A stretch of 64,000 nucleotides of DNA from Candidatus Wallbacteria bacterium (GTDB lineage: Bacteria; Muiribacteriota; UBA6191; JACPRK01), in the NCBI GenBank assembly GCA_016213845.1, contig JACQZN010000071.1, positions 116,047-180,046 on the forward strand. Direction: 5' to 3'. The notes under the pieces are model-generated. The model had not been told where the DNA came from, made no database searches, and saw only the letters and a program-made list of their open reading frames with translations. The position numbers and the translations under genes were made by a program. Positions 55,438 to 63,773 of the stretch are shown piece by piece (positions within the stretch are counted from its first letter, which is position 1; every line of letters starts with the position of its first letter).

Positions 55438-55470
55438 CTACTGGCTACTGACTACTGGCTACTGACTACT
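55438..55470. repeat. CTACTGGCTACTGA heptamer array before gatA
   Basis: Nearly five units of TACTGGC/TACTGAC. The array ends 8 bp before the gatA start and occupies the space where an SD would be expected. Confidence 0.9.
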
Positions 55471-55477
55471 CTCCCCC

Positions 55478-56926
55478 GTGCTCTCCGCCGTCGACATCCA
55501 CAGGCGCATCCTTTCTCGCGAGGTCACCAGCGAGGAGGTCGCGCGCGAGCATCTCGAACGGATTCGAGAGCTCGATTCGCGGCTGAACGCGTTCCTGGAA
55601 GTGACCGGAGAGCTGGCACTCGACGCGGCGCGCGAGGTCGACCGCCGGCTGGCGCGAGGAGAGGAGCTGGGTCCGCTGGCGGGCGTCCCGGTTGCCGTCA
55701 AGGACAACATCAGCGTGCCGGGAGCCGGCGCCACCTGCGCTTCGCGAATCCTGAAGGGCTACAAACCCATCTACGGAGCGACCGTCCACGAGCGTATGTC
55801 GGCGGCCGGGCTGCCCTGCCTCGGCAAGACCAACATGGACGAGTTTGCGATGGGCAGCTCGACGGAGCACTCGGCGTTCGGTCCGACCTCCAACCCGTGG
55901 GACCTGGAGCGCGTTCCGGGTGGCTCCTCGGGCGGCTCTGCGGCGGCGGTGGCGGCGGGGATGGCGCCGCTGGCTCTCGGGAGCGACACGGGTGGCTCGG
56001 TGCGTCAGCCTGCCGCGCTCTGCGGCATCGTCGGGCTCAAGCCGACCTACGGAGCGGTCAGCCGCTACGGCCTGATCGCGTTCGCGAGCTCGCTCGACCA
56101 GATCGGGCCGATGGCCCGGACGGCGCGGGACTGCGCGCTGCTTTTCGACATCATTCGCGGACGGGATGCGCGCGATTCCACTTCGGTGGAGTACCCCGGC
56201 CGGGCCGCGACGGCGGACCTGGAGTCCAATCTCGACGGGTTGCGGATTGGAGTGCCCGAGGAGATGATGGGGGAGGGGATAGAGTCCGAGACGCGGGCCT
56301 CCGTGGAGGCCGCGGTGCGCCGCCTGGAGGGGCTGGGCGCTCGCGTGGGCGTGGCTCGCCTGCCCCACCTGAAGTACGCCATCGCCACCTACTACGTCGT
56401 GGCGTGCGCCGAGGCTAGCTCCAACCTGGCGCGCTACGACGGCATCCGGTACGGCCATCGCACGGCGCGTGACCAGGACCTGGCCAGCCTCTTCACGCAC
56501 ACGCGCGGCGAGGGGTTCAACCCGGAGGTGAAGCGCCGCATCATCCTGGGGACGTATGTTCTTTCGTCGGGGTACTACGACGCGTACTACGCAAAGGCCC
56601 AGAAGGTGCGAACGCTGATACGCCAGGATTTCTCGCAGGCCTACGCCGACTTCGACGTGCTAGCCGGGCCGGTGAGCCCCACGCCCGCCTTCCGAAAGGG
56701 CGAGAAGAGCGAAGACCCGCTGGCAATGTACCTGGCGGACATTTGCACTCTCTCGGCCAACCTGGCGGGAATCCCGGCGCTCTCCCTGCCGTGCGGGTTT
56801 TCGGCCCGGGGCCTGCCGGTGGGGCTGCAGCTGATGGGCCGGCCGTTCTCCGAGAGCGTGCTGTTCAACGTCGCGCATCGGCTCGAGGGCGAGCTGGCCC
56901 TGGGCGGCCGGCACCCGGGTCTCTGA
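55478..56926 (+). CDS. gatA: Glu-tRNA(Gln)/Asp-tRNA(Asn) amidotransferase subunit A
   Basis: 482 residues. It is the glutaminase subunit of the GatCAB transamidosome. The Ser-cisSer-Lys triad is visible: Lys in GVPVAVKDNISV, and the amidase signature GGSSGGSAAAVAAG with SDTGGSVRQPAALCG carrying the serines. TYVLSSGYYDAYYAKAQKVR and the C-terminal GLPVGLQLMG also fit. The start is GTG at 55478 with no SD; a heptamer array abuts it. gatB lies 4 kb downstream. No gatC is seen in the window. Confidence 0.95.
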   Translation: MLSAVDIHRRILSREVTSEEVAREHLERIRELDSRLNAFLEVTGELALDAAREVDRRLARGEELGPLAGVPVAVKDNISVPGAGATCASRILKGYKPIYGATVHERMSAAGLPCLGKTNMDEFAMGSSTEHSAFGPTSNPWDLERVPGGSSGGSAAAVAAGMAPLALGSDTGGSVRQPAALCGIVGLKPTYGAVSRYGLIAFASSLDQIGPMARTARDCALLFDIIRGRDARDSTSVEYPGRAATADLESNLDGLRIGVPEEMMGEGIESETRASVEAAVRRLEGLGARVGVARLPHLKYAIATYYVVACAEASSNLARYDGIRYGHRTARDQDLASLFTHTRGEGFNPEVKRRIILGTYVLSSGYYDAYYAKAQKVRTLIRQDFSQAYADFDVLAGPVSPTPAFRKGEKSEDPLAMYLADICTLSANLAGIPALSLPCGFSARGLPVGLQLMGRPFSESVLFNVAHRLEGELALGGRHPGL

Positions 56927-57014
56927 TCGACGGGCCGCAACTTCCCGGAAGAGCTGCGGTATTCATTAATCGAGGGTGACGGCGTCTCGACATGGACGCT
57001 GCCACAACTCTCCG

Positions 57015-57680
57015 ATGACCGAAACGACCACACCGATGAAGCGAGAGAAGCGGCTGGCGCAGCTGACGCAGCGGCGCGGTCTGACGACGAAAGTCGCCGT
57101 GCTTTTCGAGGACCGCCTCGAGATCCGGACCTCGACCTTCCTGGGCGAGGTTCGGTCGGCGCTGGAGCTGGATGCCATCGAGGGGATCAGCCACGTGCGG
57201 GGCGCCAATGTCTCGCTCACCATGGCTGCAGCCTCGACGCTCTCTGCGCTGACGGCCTTCGGGATTGCGGTCCTCACCGGTGGGGCAACGCCGGTCGACT
57301 TGCGGGTCCTGGCCATCCTCGGCACCGTCGCCGCGGTGCTGATCCTGGCGCTCCTGGTCGTGCGGGAGAACACGTTCAGGCTCGAGACCTTCCGCAAGGG
57401 ACGATTCACGCTGTTCGCCGACCACGAGCCCGACACGGCCGTGTTCGAGTTCCTGGGTGCCGTGCGCCGCGCGCGGCAGCGCTTCATTGGCAAGGGCCGG
57501 GCGGGAGCTGGAACCCAGGCCGTCGCCGAGGAGCTGCGAAAGCTGGCGGGCCTGGTGACGAATCCAGCGGCGCTGGAGGCCGAGGAGCTGCTCGAGGCCG
57601 ATGGCCTATCGGATCTGGCCGGGGAGCCGGCGGATTCCTCGGAAGAAGCCGCCGACGGCAAGCCTCGCTCGATCAACTAG
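57015..57680 (+). CDS. Two-helix membrane protein with PH-like N-terminal region
   Basis: 221 residues. The N-terminal part (VAVLFEDRLEIRTSTFLGEV) resembles bacterial PH-like domains. Two membrane helices follow (TMAAASTLSALTAFGIAVLTG and VLAILGTVAAVLILALLVV). The C-terminus is charged and contains LRKLAGLVTNPAALEAEELLEADGLSD. The function is unknown. The start at 57015 is preferred over one at 56976 because the extra residues are not conserved-looking. Confidence 0.6.
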   Translation: MTETTTPMKREKRLAQLTQRRGLTTKVAVLFEDRLEIRTSTFLGEVRSALELDAIEGISHVRGANVSLTMAAASTLSALTAFGIAVLTGGATPVDLRVLAILGTVAAVLILALLVVRENTFRLETFRKGRFTLFADHEPDTAVFEFLGAVRRARQRFIGKGRAGAGTQAVAEELRKLAGLVTNPAALEAEELLEADGLSDLAGEPADSSEEAADGKPRSIN

Positions 57681-57718
57681 CGCCCTCGCCGATGTGGAGT
57701 TTCGGGCGGGCAGGACCT

Positions 57719-57724
57719 ATAATG
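57719..57724 (+). promoter_or_regulatory. TATAAT -10 box upstream of the LeuA-like gene
   Basis: A perfect TATAAT 34 nt before the ATG at 57759. The -35 region (TGGAGT at 57696) is weak. Confidence 0.45.
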
Positions 57725-57758
57725 CTGGCCGGCGAGTCGAGAGGGGCTCAGCGGCCGG

Positions 57759-59009
57759 ATGAAGAAGAGACTGATCCACGATTGGAATCTCGGCGGCAAG
57801 GTGTTCAAGCCGTCGAAGCCGGTCTGGTTCGACGATGAGACGCTTCGGGACGGGCTCCAGAGCCCCTCGGTGCGTAACCCCGACATCGACGAGAAGCTGC
57901 GCATCCTGCGGCTGATGGACCGGCTGGGAGTGCAGCGCGTGGACCTGGGCTTGCCAGGTGCAGGCCCGCGCCATCGCGAACACATCGAGGCGATGTTGCG
58001 CGTCATCACCGAAGAGCGGCTCTCGATCCGCCCAGGCTGCGCCGTGCGGACGATGCAGTGCGACATCGAACCGATCGTCGAGCTGCAGCAGAGGTACCGC
58101 CTGCCAATCCAGGCGAGCATGTTCCTGGGCACCTCGCCCATCCGCAAGTTCGTCGAAGGTTGGACGACGGCGCGGTTGCTCGAATCCTGCGAGAGCGCCG
58201 TGAAGTTCGCCGTGAGCCATGAGCTACCGGTGATGTTCGTCACGGAGGACACGACCCGCTCCTCGCCTGCGGAGATACGGACGATTTACACGCGGGCGAT
58301 CGAACTGGGCGCCCGGGCCATCTGTGTGGCCGACACCGTCGGGCACGCAACGCCGCGCGGCGTGAAGCGGCTGCTCGGCTTCGTGCGAAGGGTCATCGAC
58401 GCGACCGGGGTGGAGGGCGTGAAGATCAACTGGCACGGGCACCGGGACCGCTGCCTTTCGATCGCCAACTGCCTTGCGGCGGTGGAGGCCGGCGCGGACG
58501 TGATCCATGGCACGGCCTTGGGCATCGGCGAGCGGGCGGGCAATGCGCCGATGGACCTGTTGCTGGTCAACATGAAGCTGCTCGGCTGGATCGAAAACGA
58601 CTTGTCGTGTCTGGCCGAGTACGTGCAGGTCTGCAGCCAGGCCCTCGAGGTCCAGCTCAGCAGGAACTACCCGGTGTTCGGCGAGGATGCGTTCGAGACG
58701 GCGACCGGCGTACACGCCGCTGCCATCATCAAGGCGTTCCGCAAGGGCGACCCCGAGCTGGCCGACGCCGTCTACAGCGGCGTTCCCGCCGGGCGATTCG
58801 GTCTGCACCAGAAGATCCGGGTTGGTCACATGAGCGGCCGATCCAACGTGGTCTTCTGGCTCGAGAGCCACCACATCGAGCCCCAGCCCGGCCTGGTCGA
58901 GAAGATTCTCGAAGCCGCCAAGTTCTCGGCAAGACTGTTACGCGACGACGAAATCCTGGCTGTCATCGCTGCGCACGGGGGAGCCCCCGAGCCTGCAGGA
59001 CAGCCCTGA
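57759..59009 (+). CDS. LeuA-like DRE-TIM metallolyase (2-isopropylmalate/homocitrate synthase family)
   Basis: 416 residues. WFDDETLRDGLQSPS gives the catalytic Arg and metal Asp of the DRE-TIM family. INWHGHRDRCLSIANCLAAVEAGADVIHGTALGIGERAGNAPMD holds the metal His residues and the signature loop. GVHAAAIIKAF follows. It condenses acetyl-CoA with an alpha-keto acid. It lacks the C-terminal leucine allosteric domain of standard LeuA, so 2-isopropylmalate synthase of the short type, homocitrate synthase or a related enzyme are all possible. Confidence 0.85.
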   Translation: MKKRLIHDWNLGGKVFKPSKPVWFDDETLRDGLQSPSVRNPDIDEKLRILRLMDRLGVQRVDLGLPGAGPRHREHIEAMLRVITEERLSIRPGCAVRTMQCDIEPIVELQQRYRLPIQASMFLGTSPIRKFVEGWTTARLLESCESAVKFAVSHELPVMFVTEDTTRSSPAEIRTIYTRAIELGARAICVADTVGHATPRGVKRLLGFVRRVIDATGVEGVKINWHGHRDRCLSIANCLAAVEAGADVIHGTALGIGERAGNAPMDLLLVNMKLLGWIENDLSCLAEYVQVCSQALEVQLSRNYPVFGEDAFETATGVHAAAIIKAFRKGDPELADAVYSGVPAGRFGLHQKIRVGHMSGRSNVVFWLESHHIEPQPGLVEKILEAAKFSARLLRDDEILAVIAAHGGAPEPAGQP

Positions 59010-59035
59010 GTCTACAAGAGGAGACCCGAACGACC

Positions 59036-59878
59036 ATGAAGACATCGTTGATGACGAGACCCGTTCACTGGATGGCGATCGCGCTCTGCTTGGCGTTCGC
59101 GGGGCCGGCCGGTGCCGAACCGTCGATGGTCGACCTGCAGGTCGCGGACGTCCTTTGCAGGCCGGGCGACGACGTGGTGATGCGCGCGAAGCTCGAGGAA
59201 AACGGGATTCGGGGCGAGGACATCGACAACGTCGCCGTCGAGTTCAGGCTGGATGGAAAGGTGCTGGGCAGCTCCAAGACCAACGACGACGGCGTCGCCG
59301 TCTTCCGGCTGCGGGCTCCGGCGGCTGGAGATCACGTCGTGAAGGCTGTTTTCGAGGGAACCGCCGAGTACATGCGCGGGGAGTACAACGCGCTACTCTG
59401 TGTGCGGCCCTCGACCACGCCTTTGATGATTCTGGACATCGACTGGACCATCTCGATGACCCAGAACTTGAACACCGCGTTCGGTAGCTCCGACAGCCCG
59501 CCGCTGAAGGACGCCGCTGAGGTCGTGCGCACGCTTGCGGCGAAGTACCTGCCCGTCTATGTGACCGCCAGGGCTCGCCAGCTCAGGAAGCGTACCATCT
59601 CCTGGCTCGATCGCTATGCGTTCCCGAAGGGGCCGGTTTATGTCCTCAATCCCAAGGAGTTCCCGACCTACAACGAGGCGAAGTACAAGAAGTCGGTGCT
59701 GCTTCCGATGAAGGATCTCTTCCCAAAGATTGTCGCCGGCTTCGGCAACAAGGAATCCGACGTCGAGGCTTACAAGGCCGCTGGCATCCCGTCGGTGTTG
59801 ATCACCGAGCGCAGCGTCCCGGATGCCACCTGCGTGCCCGCATGGTCCGCCGTCGAGCAAGCGCTGGGGGGGAAGTAG
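59036..59878 (+). CDS. Exported Ig-like domain plus LNS2/HAD phosphatase-like protein
   Basis: 280 residues. A signal peptide (WMAIALCLAFAGPAGAEP) is followed by an Ig-like beta domain (about 28-115: VRFRLDGKVLG-type strands, AGDHVVKAVFEGTAEY). The HAD domain of LNS2/lipin type (120-275) has the DxDxT motif in LMILDIDWTISMT and YVTARARQLRKRTISWLDRY. Lipins dephosphorylate phosphatidate and the bacterial App1-like relatives act on lipids, so a periplasmic lipid phosphatase is plausible. AGAGGAG precedes the ATG. A GAAGGTA heptamer array begins right after the stop. Confidence 0.82.
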   Translation: MKTSLMTRPVHWMAIALCLAFAGPAGAEPSMVDLQVADVLCRPGDDVVMRAKLEENGIRGEDIDNVAVEFRLDGKVLGSSKTNDDGVAVFRLRAPAAGDHVVKAVFEGTAEYMRGEYNALLCVRPSTTPLMILDIDWTISMTQNLNTAFGSSDSPPLKDAAEVVRTLAAKYLPVYVTARARQLRKRTISWLDRYAFPKGPVYVLNPKEFPTYNEAKYKKSVLLPMKDLFPKIVAGFGNKESDVEAYKAAGIPSVLITERSVPDATCVPAWSAVEQALGGK

Positions 59879-59882
59879 TAAT

Positions 59883-60001
59883 GAAGGTGGAAGGTAGAAG
59901 GTAGAAGGTAGAAGGTAGAAGGTAGAAGGTAGAAGGTAGAAGGTAGAAGGTAGAAGGTAGAAGGTAGAAGGTAGAAGGTAGAAGGTAGAAGGTAGAAGGT
60001 A
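59883..60001. repeat. GAAGGTA heptamer tandem array (17 units)
   Basis: 119 bp of 7-bp units; the first is GAAGGTG and the other sixteen are GAAGGTA, all but perfect. The array begins 4 bp after the LNS2 gene stop. It is the longest and most homogeneous heptamer array in the window, so probably the youngest or most variable. Confidence 0.97.
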
Positions 60002-60056
60002 AGCAGCGGACCCGTCTGCGGCGAACCTGATCGATTCACAATTCTCGATTCTCCTC

Positions 60057-60941
60057 ATGACTCCCCGCGAACCGCACGTTGCAGGCGCGTTCTATCCGGG
60101 CTCGGCCGGGAAGTGCCGGGACCTGATCGAGCGGTGCATGGAGGGGCTGGAGGCTGGCGAGGCTTCGGCCGCGCGAGTCGTCGCGGGCATCGTGCCGCAC
60201 GCGGGCTGGATCTTCTCCGGCCCGACGGCGGCTCGCACCTTTGACGCAGTGCGGCGTGGGGGGGGCGTGGACACGTTCCTGCTACTGGGCGCCGTCCATG
60301 TGTGGGGAGTCGAAGCGCCGAGCCTCTACGCGAGTGGGGCATGGCGGACGCCGCTCGGCGACGTGTCCATCGACGAGGAGCTCGCGGAGGCCTTGCTCCA
60401 GCGGCTGGCGGGCGAGCTGGTCGAGGCGCCCGAGGCGCATCAGATGGAACACTCTTTGGAGGTCCAGGTTCCCTTCGTGCAGCACCTGTTCCCCGAGGCT
60501 CGCATCGTGCCGCTGATGATTCCGCCGGAAGCGACTGCAGGGAAGCTGGGCCGGAAACTGGCTCGCGCGGTGCGGGAGGTCGGCGGTGGAAAGCGGATCG
60601 TGGCGCTCGGGAGCACCGACTTGACGCACTACGGGCCGAACTACCGGTTCATGCCCGAGGGGCTGGGTGCTCGGGCGCTCGAGTGGGCCAAGTCGACGAA
60701 CGACAAGAGAATCCTGGAGCTGGCGCTGGAGATGAAGGAAGACGCGATCGTCGCTGAAGCCGTGGGCCACATGAACGCTTGCGGTCCGGGCGCCATGGCC
60801 GCTGCGTGCGGATTTGCCCACGAGCTGGGCGCTCACGCCGGCCGGCTCCTGGGGCACACCACCAGCTTCGACGTGATGCCGGAGCGCCAGCCGAGCAGCT
60901 TTGTCGGCTACGCCTCCATCGCGTACGACGTGGCCGGCTGA
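60057..60941 (+). CDS. MEMO1-family protein (AmmeMemoRadiSam system protein B)
   Basis: 294 residues. It has VVAGIVPHAGWIFSG with the conserved His, LLLGAVH, MEHSLEVQVPFVQHLFP, GSTDLTHYG and the Cys in MNACGPGAM. These are the MEMO1 family blocks. In bacteria MEMO often co-occurs with AMMECR1 and a radical SAM protein, but neither is adjacent here. MEMO1 has been linked to copper and dioxygenase-like activity in eukaryotes; the bacterial role is not settled. An ATTCTCG heptamer pair lies just upstream. Confidence 0.92.
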   Translation: MTPREPHVAGAFYPGSAGKCRDLIERCMEGLEAGEASAARVVAGIVPHAGWIFSGPTAARTFDAVRRGGGVDTFLLLGAVHVWGVEAPSLYASGAWRTPLGDVSIDEELAEALLQRLAGELVEAPEAHQMEHSLEVQVPFVQHLFPEARIVPLMIPPEATAGKLGRKLARAVREVGGGKRIVALGSTDLTHYGPNYRFMPEGLGARALEWAKSTNDKRILELALEMKEDAIVAEAVGHMNACGPGAMAAACGFAHELGAHAGRLLGHTTSFDVMPERQPSSFVGYASIAYDVAG

Positions 60942-60965
60942 GCCGATCCGGGGCTGCGGGCGCGC

Positions 60966-60995
60966 TTGAGTCCGTTCGGGTGGGAACGCTAGGAT
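60966..60995 (+). promoter_or_regulatory. Promoter of gatB
   Basis: TTGAGT (60966-60971), an 18-bp spacer and TAGGAT (60990-60995). The ATG at 61011 is 15 nt further on. Confidence 0.5.
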
Positions 60996-61010
60996 GGGGC
61001 GGCGACGCCC

Positions 61011-62450
61011 ATGGACTACCAGCCCGTCATCGGTCTCGAAGTGCACGTTCAGCTCTCGACGCGTTCGAAGCTGTTCTGCGGCTGCAGCACCGACTACTCG
61101 GGGAAGCCACCGAACACGCACGTTTGCCCCGTTTGCCTGGGCCTCCCGGGCGTGTTGCCGGTGCTGAATGACGAGGCGCTCAGGTTGGCGGTCAAGACCG
61201 TCCTTGCCGTGGACGGTGAGGTCGCCAGGTTCAGCCAGTTTGCGCGCAAGCAGTACTTCTATCCCGACCTGCCCAAGGCTTACCAGATCTCGCAGTACGA
61301 CCGCCCGATTGGGTTGGGTGGGCATATAGAAATCGACTTGCCGGGCGGCCCTCGCCGCATCGGGTTGACCCGGATTCACATGGAGGAAGATGCCGGCAAG
61401 CTGGTGCACCCCGCGGGGGAGGCGCATAGTCTGGTCGACTACAACCGCTGCTGCGTGCCTCTCATCGAGATCGTCAGCGAGCCCGAGCTGCGGACGCCCG
61501 AAGAGGCGAAGCTCTACCTCCAGAAGTTGAAAAGTGTGCTCGAGTATCTCGAGGCCAGCGACTGCAACATGGAGGAGGGGAGTCTCCGCTGCGACGCCAA
61601 CGTCAGCCTGATGCCCGTGGGTTCTTCCACCTTCGGTGCCAAGGCCGAAGTGAAGAACATGAACAGCTTCAAGGCGGTGGCGCGCGCGCTGGAGTACGAG
61701 ATCGAACGGCAGGCGAAGGTGCTCGACGATGGCGGGCGGGTCGCGCAGGAGACGAGGCTGTGGGACGAGGCCAGCGGAAGGACGTTCCCGATGCGCAGCA
61801 AGGAAGACGCGCACGACTACCGGTACTTCCCAGAGCCGGATCTGCCGCCCGTGGTCCTGGAACCTGAATACATCGATTCAGTCCGAAAATCGTTGCCCGA
61901 GCTGCCGGATGCGCGGCGAGCCCGGTACATGGCGCAGTTTGGGCTCTCGGCCTACGACGCGGGAGTGCTGACCGCCGATCGGCGTCTGGCCGGCTGGTTC
62001 GAGACGGGGGTAGGTGTGCACCCCAACGCCAAGGCGCTATCGAACTGGGTACAGAGCGAGCTGCTGGGCTATCTCAACCGGGACGGGTTGGACATCGGGG
62101 CGGTGAAGTTCTCGCCAGCCGACCTGGCGGAGCTGGTGAAGCTGATCGACGCCGGGACCATCAGCGGCAAGATCGCCAAGGACGTGTTCGCGGAGATGTA
62201 CGCCTCGGGAAGGCCGCCGGCGGCTGTCGTGCGGGAGAAGGGGCTCGAGCAGATCTCCGACGAATCGGCGATTGAAGGGGCGGTCCAGAAGGCGATCGAG
62301 GCGAACGCGGAGGCGGTCGCCAGCTACCGGGCCGGAAAGCCGGCCGCGCTCGGGTTCCTGGTGGGACAGGTGATGCGCCTGACGAAGGGCAAGGCCAATC
62401 CTGGCCTGGTCAACAAGCTGCTCCGCGAGAAGCTGGGCGGCGAGGGATGA
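61011..62450 (+). CDS. gatB: Glu-tRNA(Gln)/Asp-tRNA(Asn) amidotransferase subunit B
   Basis: 479 residues. It binds the misacylated tRNA and performs the ATP-dependent amidation. [21 protein letters not shown] and [19 protein letters not shown] hold the zinc cysteines (C-x-C...C-x2-C). [12 protein letters not shown] and [17 protein letters not shown] are the kinase/amidation loop. The C-terminal YqeY-like tail ([21 protein letters not shown]) is complete. aroQ begins 4 bp downstream, so the two are probably co-expressed. Confidence 0.97.
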   Translation: MDYQPVIGLEVHVQLSTRSKLFCGCSTDYSGKPPNTHVCPVCLGLPGVLPVLNDEALRLAVKTVLAVDGEVARFSQFARKQYFYPDLPKAYQISQYDRPIGLGGHIEIDLPGGPRRIGLTRIHMEEDAGKLVHPAGEAHSLVDYNRCCVPLIEIVSEPELRTPEEAKLYLQKLKSVLEYLEASDCNMEEGSLRCDANVSLMPVGSSTFGAKAEVKNMNSFKAVARALEYEIERQAKVLDDGGRVAQETRLWDEASGRTFPMRSKEDAHDYRYFPEPDLPPVVLEPEYIDSVRKSLPELPDARRARYMAQFGLSAYDAGVLTADRRLAGWFETGVGVHPNAKALSNWVQSELLGYLNRDGLDIGAVKFSPADLAELVKLIDAGTISGKIAKDVFAEMYASGRPPAAVVREKGLEQISDESAIEGAVQKAIEANAEAVASYRAGKPAALGFLVGQVMRLTKGKANPGLVNKLLREKLGGEG

Positions 62451-62454
62451 GCCG

Positions 62455-62922
62455 ATGAAATTCTTGCTTCTGCACGGTCCGAACATCAACCTGCTGGGCG
62501 AGCGCAAGCCCGAGATCTACGGCACGGTTCGTTATGAGCAGCTGAACGCCGTCCTCGTGGAGTACGCCACGAGCTTCGGCGTGGAGCTTCTCATCAAGCA
62601 GTCGAACCACGAGGGGGAGCTGATCGATCTGCTGCAGAAGTTCGCGTCTGGCGAGAAGGCCGACCCGGGCAAAGTGGCCGCCGTGGTGTTCAATCCCGGG
62701 GCCTACACGCACACGAGCATCGCGTTGCGGGACGCGGTCGAAGCCTGCACGGTGCCGGTGATCGAGGTCCACATGACCAACGTCCATGCGCGCGAGAGTT
62801 TCCGGCAGAAGTCGGCCATAGCGCCGGTCTGCATGGGCCAGATCTCCGGATTCGGGGTGCTCTCGTACTTCCTGGCGATCTACGCGCTGGTGAAGCAGTT
62901 CGGCATCGACGGCCGGGGGTAG
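62455..62922 (+). CDS. aroQ: Type II 3-dehydroquinate dehydratase
   Basis: 155 residues. It converts 3-dehydroquinate to 3-dehydroshikimate. LLLHGPNINLLGERKPEIYGT, KQSNHEGELIDLLQ, VFNPGAYTHTSIALRDA and EVHMTNVHARESFR carry the catalytic Tyr, His and Arg of the dodecameric type II enzymes. It lies 4 bp after gatB. A GAGGCTT array begins 8 bp after its stop. Confidence 0.95.
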   Translation: MKFLLLHGPNINLLGERKPEIYGTVRYEQLNAVLVEYATSFGVELLIKQSNHEGELIDLLQKFASGEKADPGKVAAVVFNPGAYTHTSIALRDAVEACTVPVIEVHMTNVHARESFRQKSAIAPVCMGQISGFGVLSYFLAIYALVKQFGIDGRG

Positions 62923-62929
62923 GCACGGG

Positions 62930-62992
62930 CTTGAGGCTTGAGGCTTGAGGCTTGAGGAGTGAGGCTTGAGGCTTGAGGAGTGAGGAGTGAGG
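62930..62992. repeat. GAGGCTT/GAGGAGT heptamer array
   Basis: About nine 7-bp units, mostly GAGGCTT with GAGGAGT variants. It faces a second array (63030-63070) of the GCTACTC family. Confidence 0.92.
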
Positions 62993-63029
62993 GCGGGGCA
63001 GCGGGAACGGGGTTGCCCCGCACCGGATC

Positions 63030-63070
63030 TACTCGCTACTCGCTACTCGCTACTCACTACTCACTACTCT
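63030..63070. repeat. GCTACTC/ACTACTC heptamer array overlapping a gene end
   Basis: Six 7-bp units (CTACTCG, CTACTCA). On the minus strand they read GAGTAGC/GAGTAGT and encode the last residues VVSSE and the TAG stop of the thioesterase gene. Confidence 0.92.
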
Positions 63071-63598
63071 GAACAACTGCTCGGCGTCACGGGCCATCTG
63101 CTGGAAGCGTTCGAGCTCGATGCGGACGAAGAGGCCTTCGGCTTCGGCGTAGAGCTCGCCTGCGGGGCCCAGGAGGGCGCCGTGGGTGAAGACCTTTCGG
63201 CCCTCGAGGCGGTCGATGCGGGTTTCCAGGCGGGCGACGGTTCCCAGGGGCATCATGAGGCGGAAGTGGGTGGTGAGGCGGGCTGCGACGACGGAGTAGC
63301 CGGCGAGCCAGGAGGCTGCGCCCATCGCCTCGTCCAGGATGGCGGCGAGGCTTCCGCCGTGCGCGTGGCCGGGCGGGCCCTGGCAGCCTGGGCCGAACCA
63401 GATTTTTCCGACGAGGGCGCCGTCGGCGTCGCGCTGGTAGTAGCGCACGCGCAGCCGGTCGCCTTCCGAGTCGGTAGAGACGAAGGAGCGGGCGGACTTC
63501 CAGAGGGTCTGTGGGGTGAGCGCGGACCATCCGGGCTCGGGAGCCAGTAGCGGCAGCACGTCGTCACGGCGTCGGGGAGCGGAGCGTTCTCGGGTCAT
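63050..63598 (-). CDS. PaaI-type hotdog-fold thioesterase-like protein
   Basis: 182 residues. The hotdog core is visible: GPPGHAHGGSLAAILDEAMGAA is the HGG/active-site region of PaaI-like acyl-CoA thioesterases, and VVAARLTTHFRLMMPLGTVARLETRI the following strands. The acyl-CoA substrate is unknown. The C-terminal residues VVSSE and the TAG stop are encoded by GAGTAGT heptamer units, so the native end has probably been replaced. Confidence 0.8.
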   Translation of the reverse strand: MTRERSAPRRRDDVLPLLAPEPGWSALTPQTLWKSARSFVSTDSEGDRLRVRYYQRDADGALVGKIWFGPGCQGPPGHAHGGSLAAILDEAMGAASWLAGYSVVAARLTTHFRLMMPLGTVARLETRIDRLEGRKVFTHGALLGPAGELYAEAEGLFVRIELERFQQMARDAEQLFRVVSSE

Positions 63599-63773
63599 CG
63601 AGGGGGAGAATAGGGCTGGGCTGGAGGGGGCGCAAGCCCGGTGGGGAGCGGAGGGTGAGGAGAAGGCTCATCCGGTGGCGATGGAGTGCCGATAACCGGG
63701 AACGCGCACATCTGGCAGCAGATGCGCGTCAGAAGAGGGAAGTGGACGCTTCGGGCCGAGGTGAAAAAGAGAG

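Noticed and set aside
59883..60001. Possible CRISPR array
   Set aside because: The units are contiguous 7-mers with no spacers and no cas genes; it is a simple tandem repeat.
55317..61010. A gatC gene between gatA and gatB
   Set aside because: All frames between gatA and gatB are occupied by other identifiable genes or repeats; no ~95-residue GatC-like product is visible.
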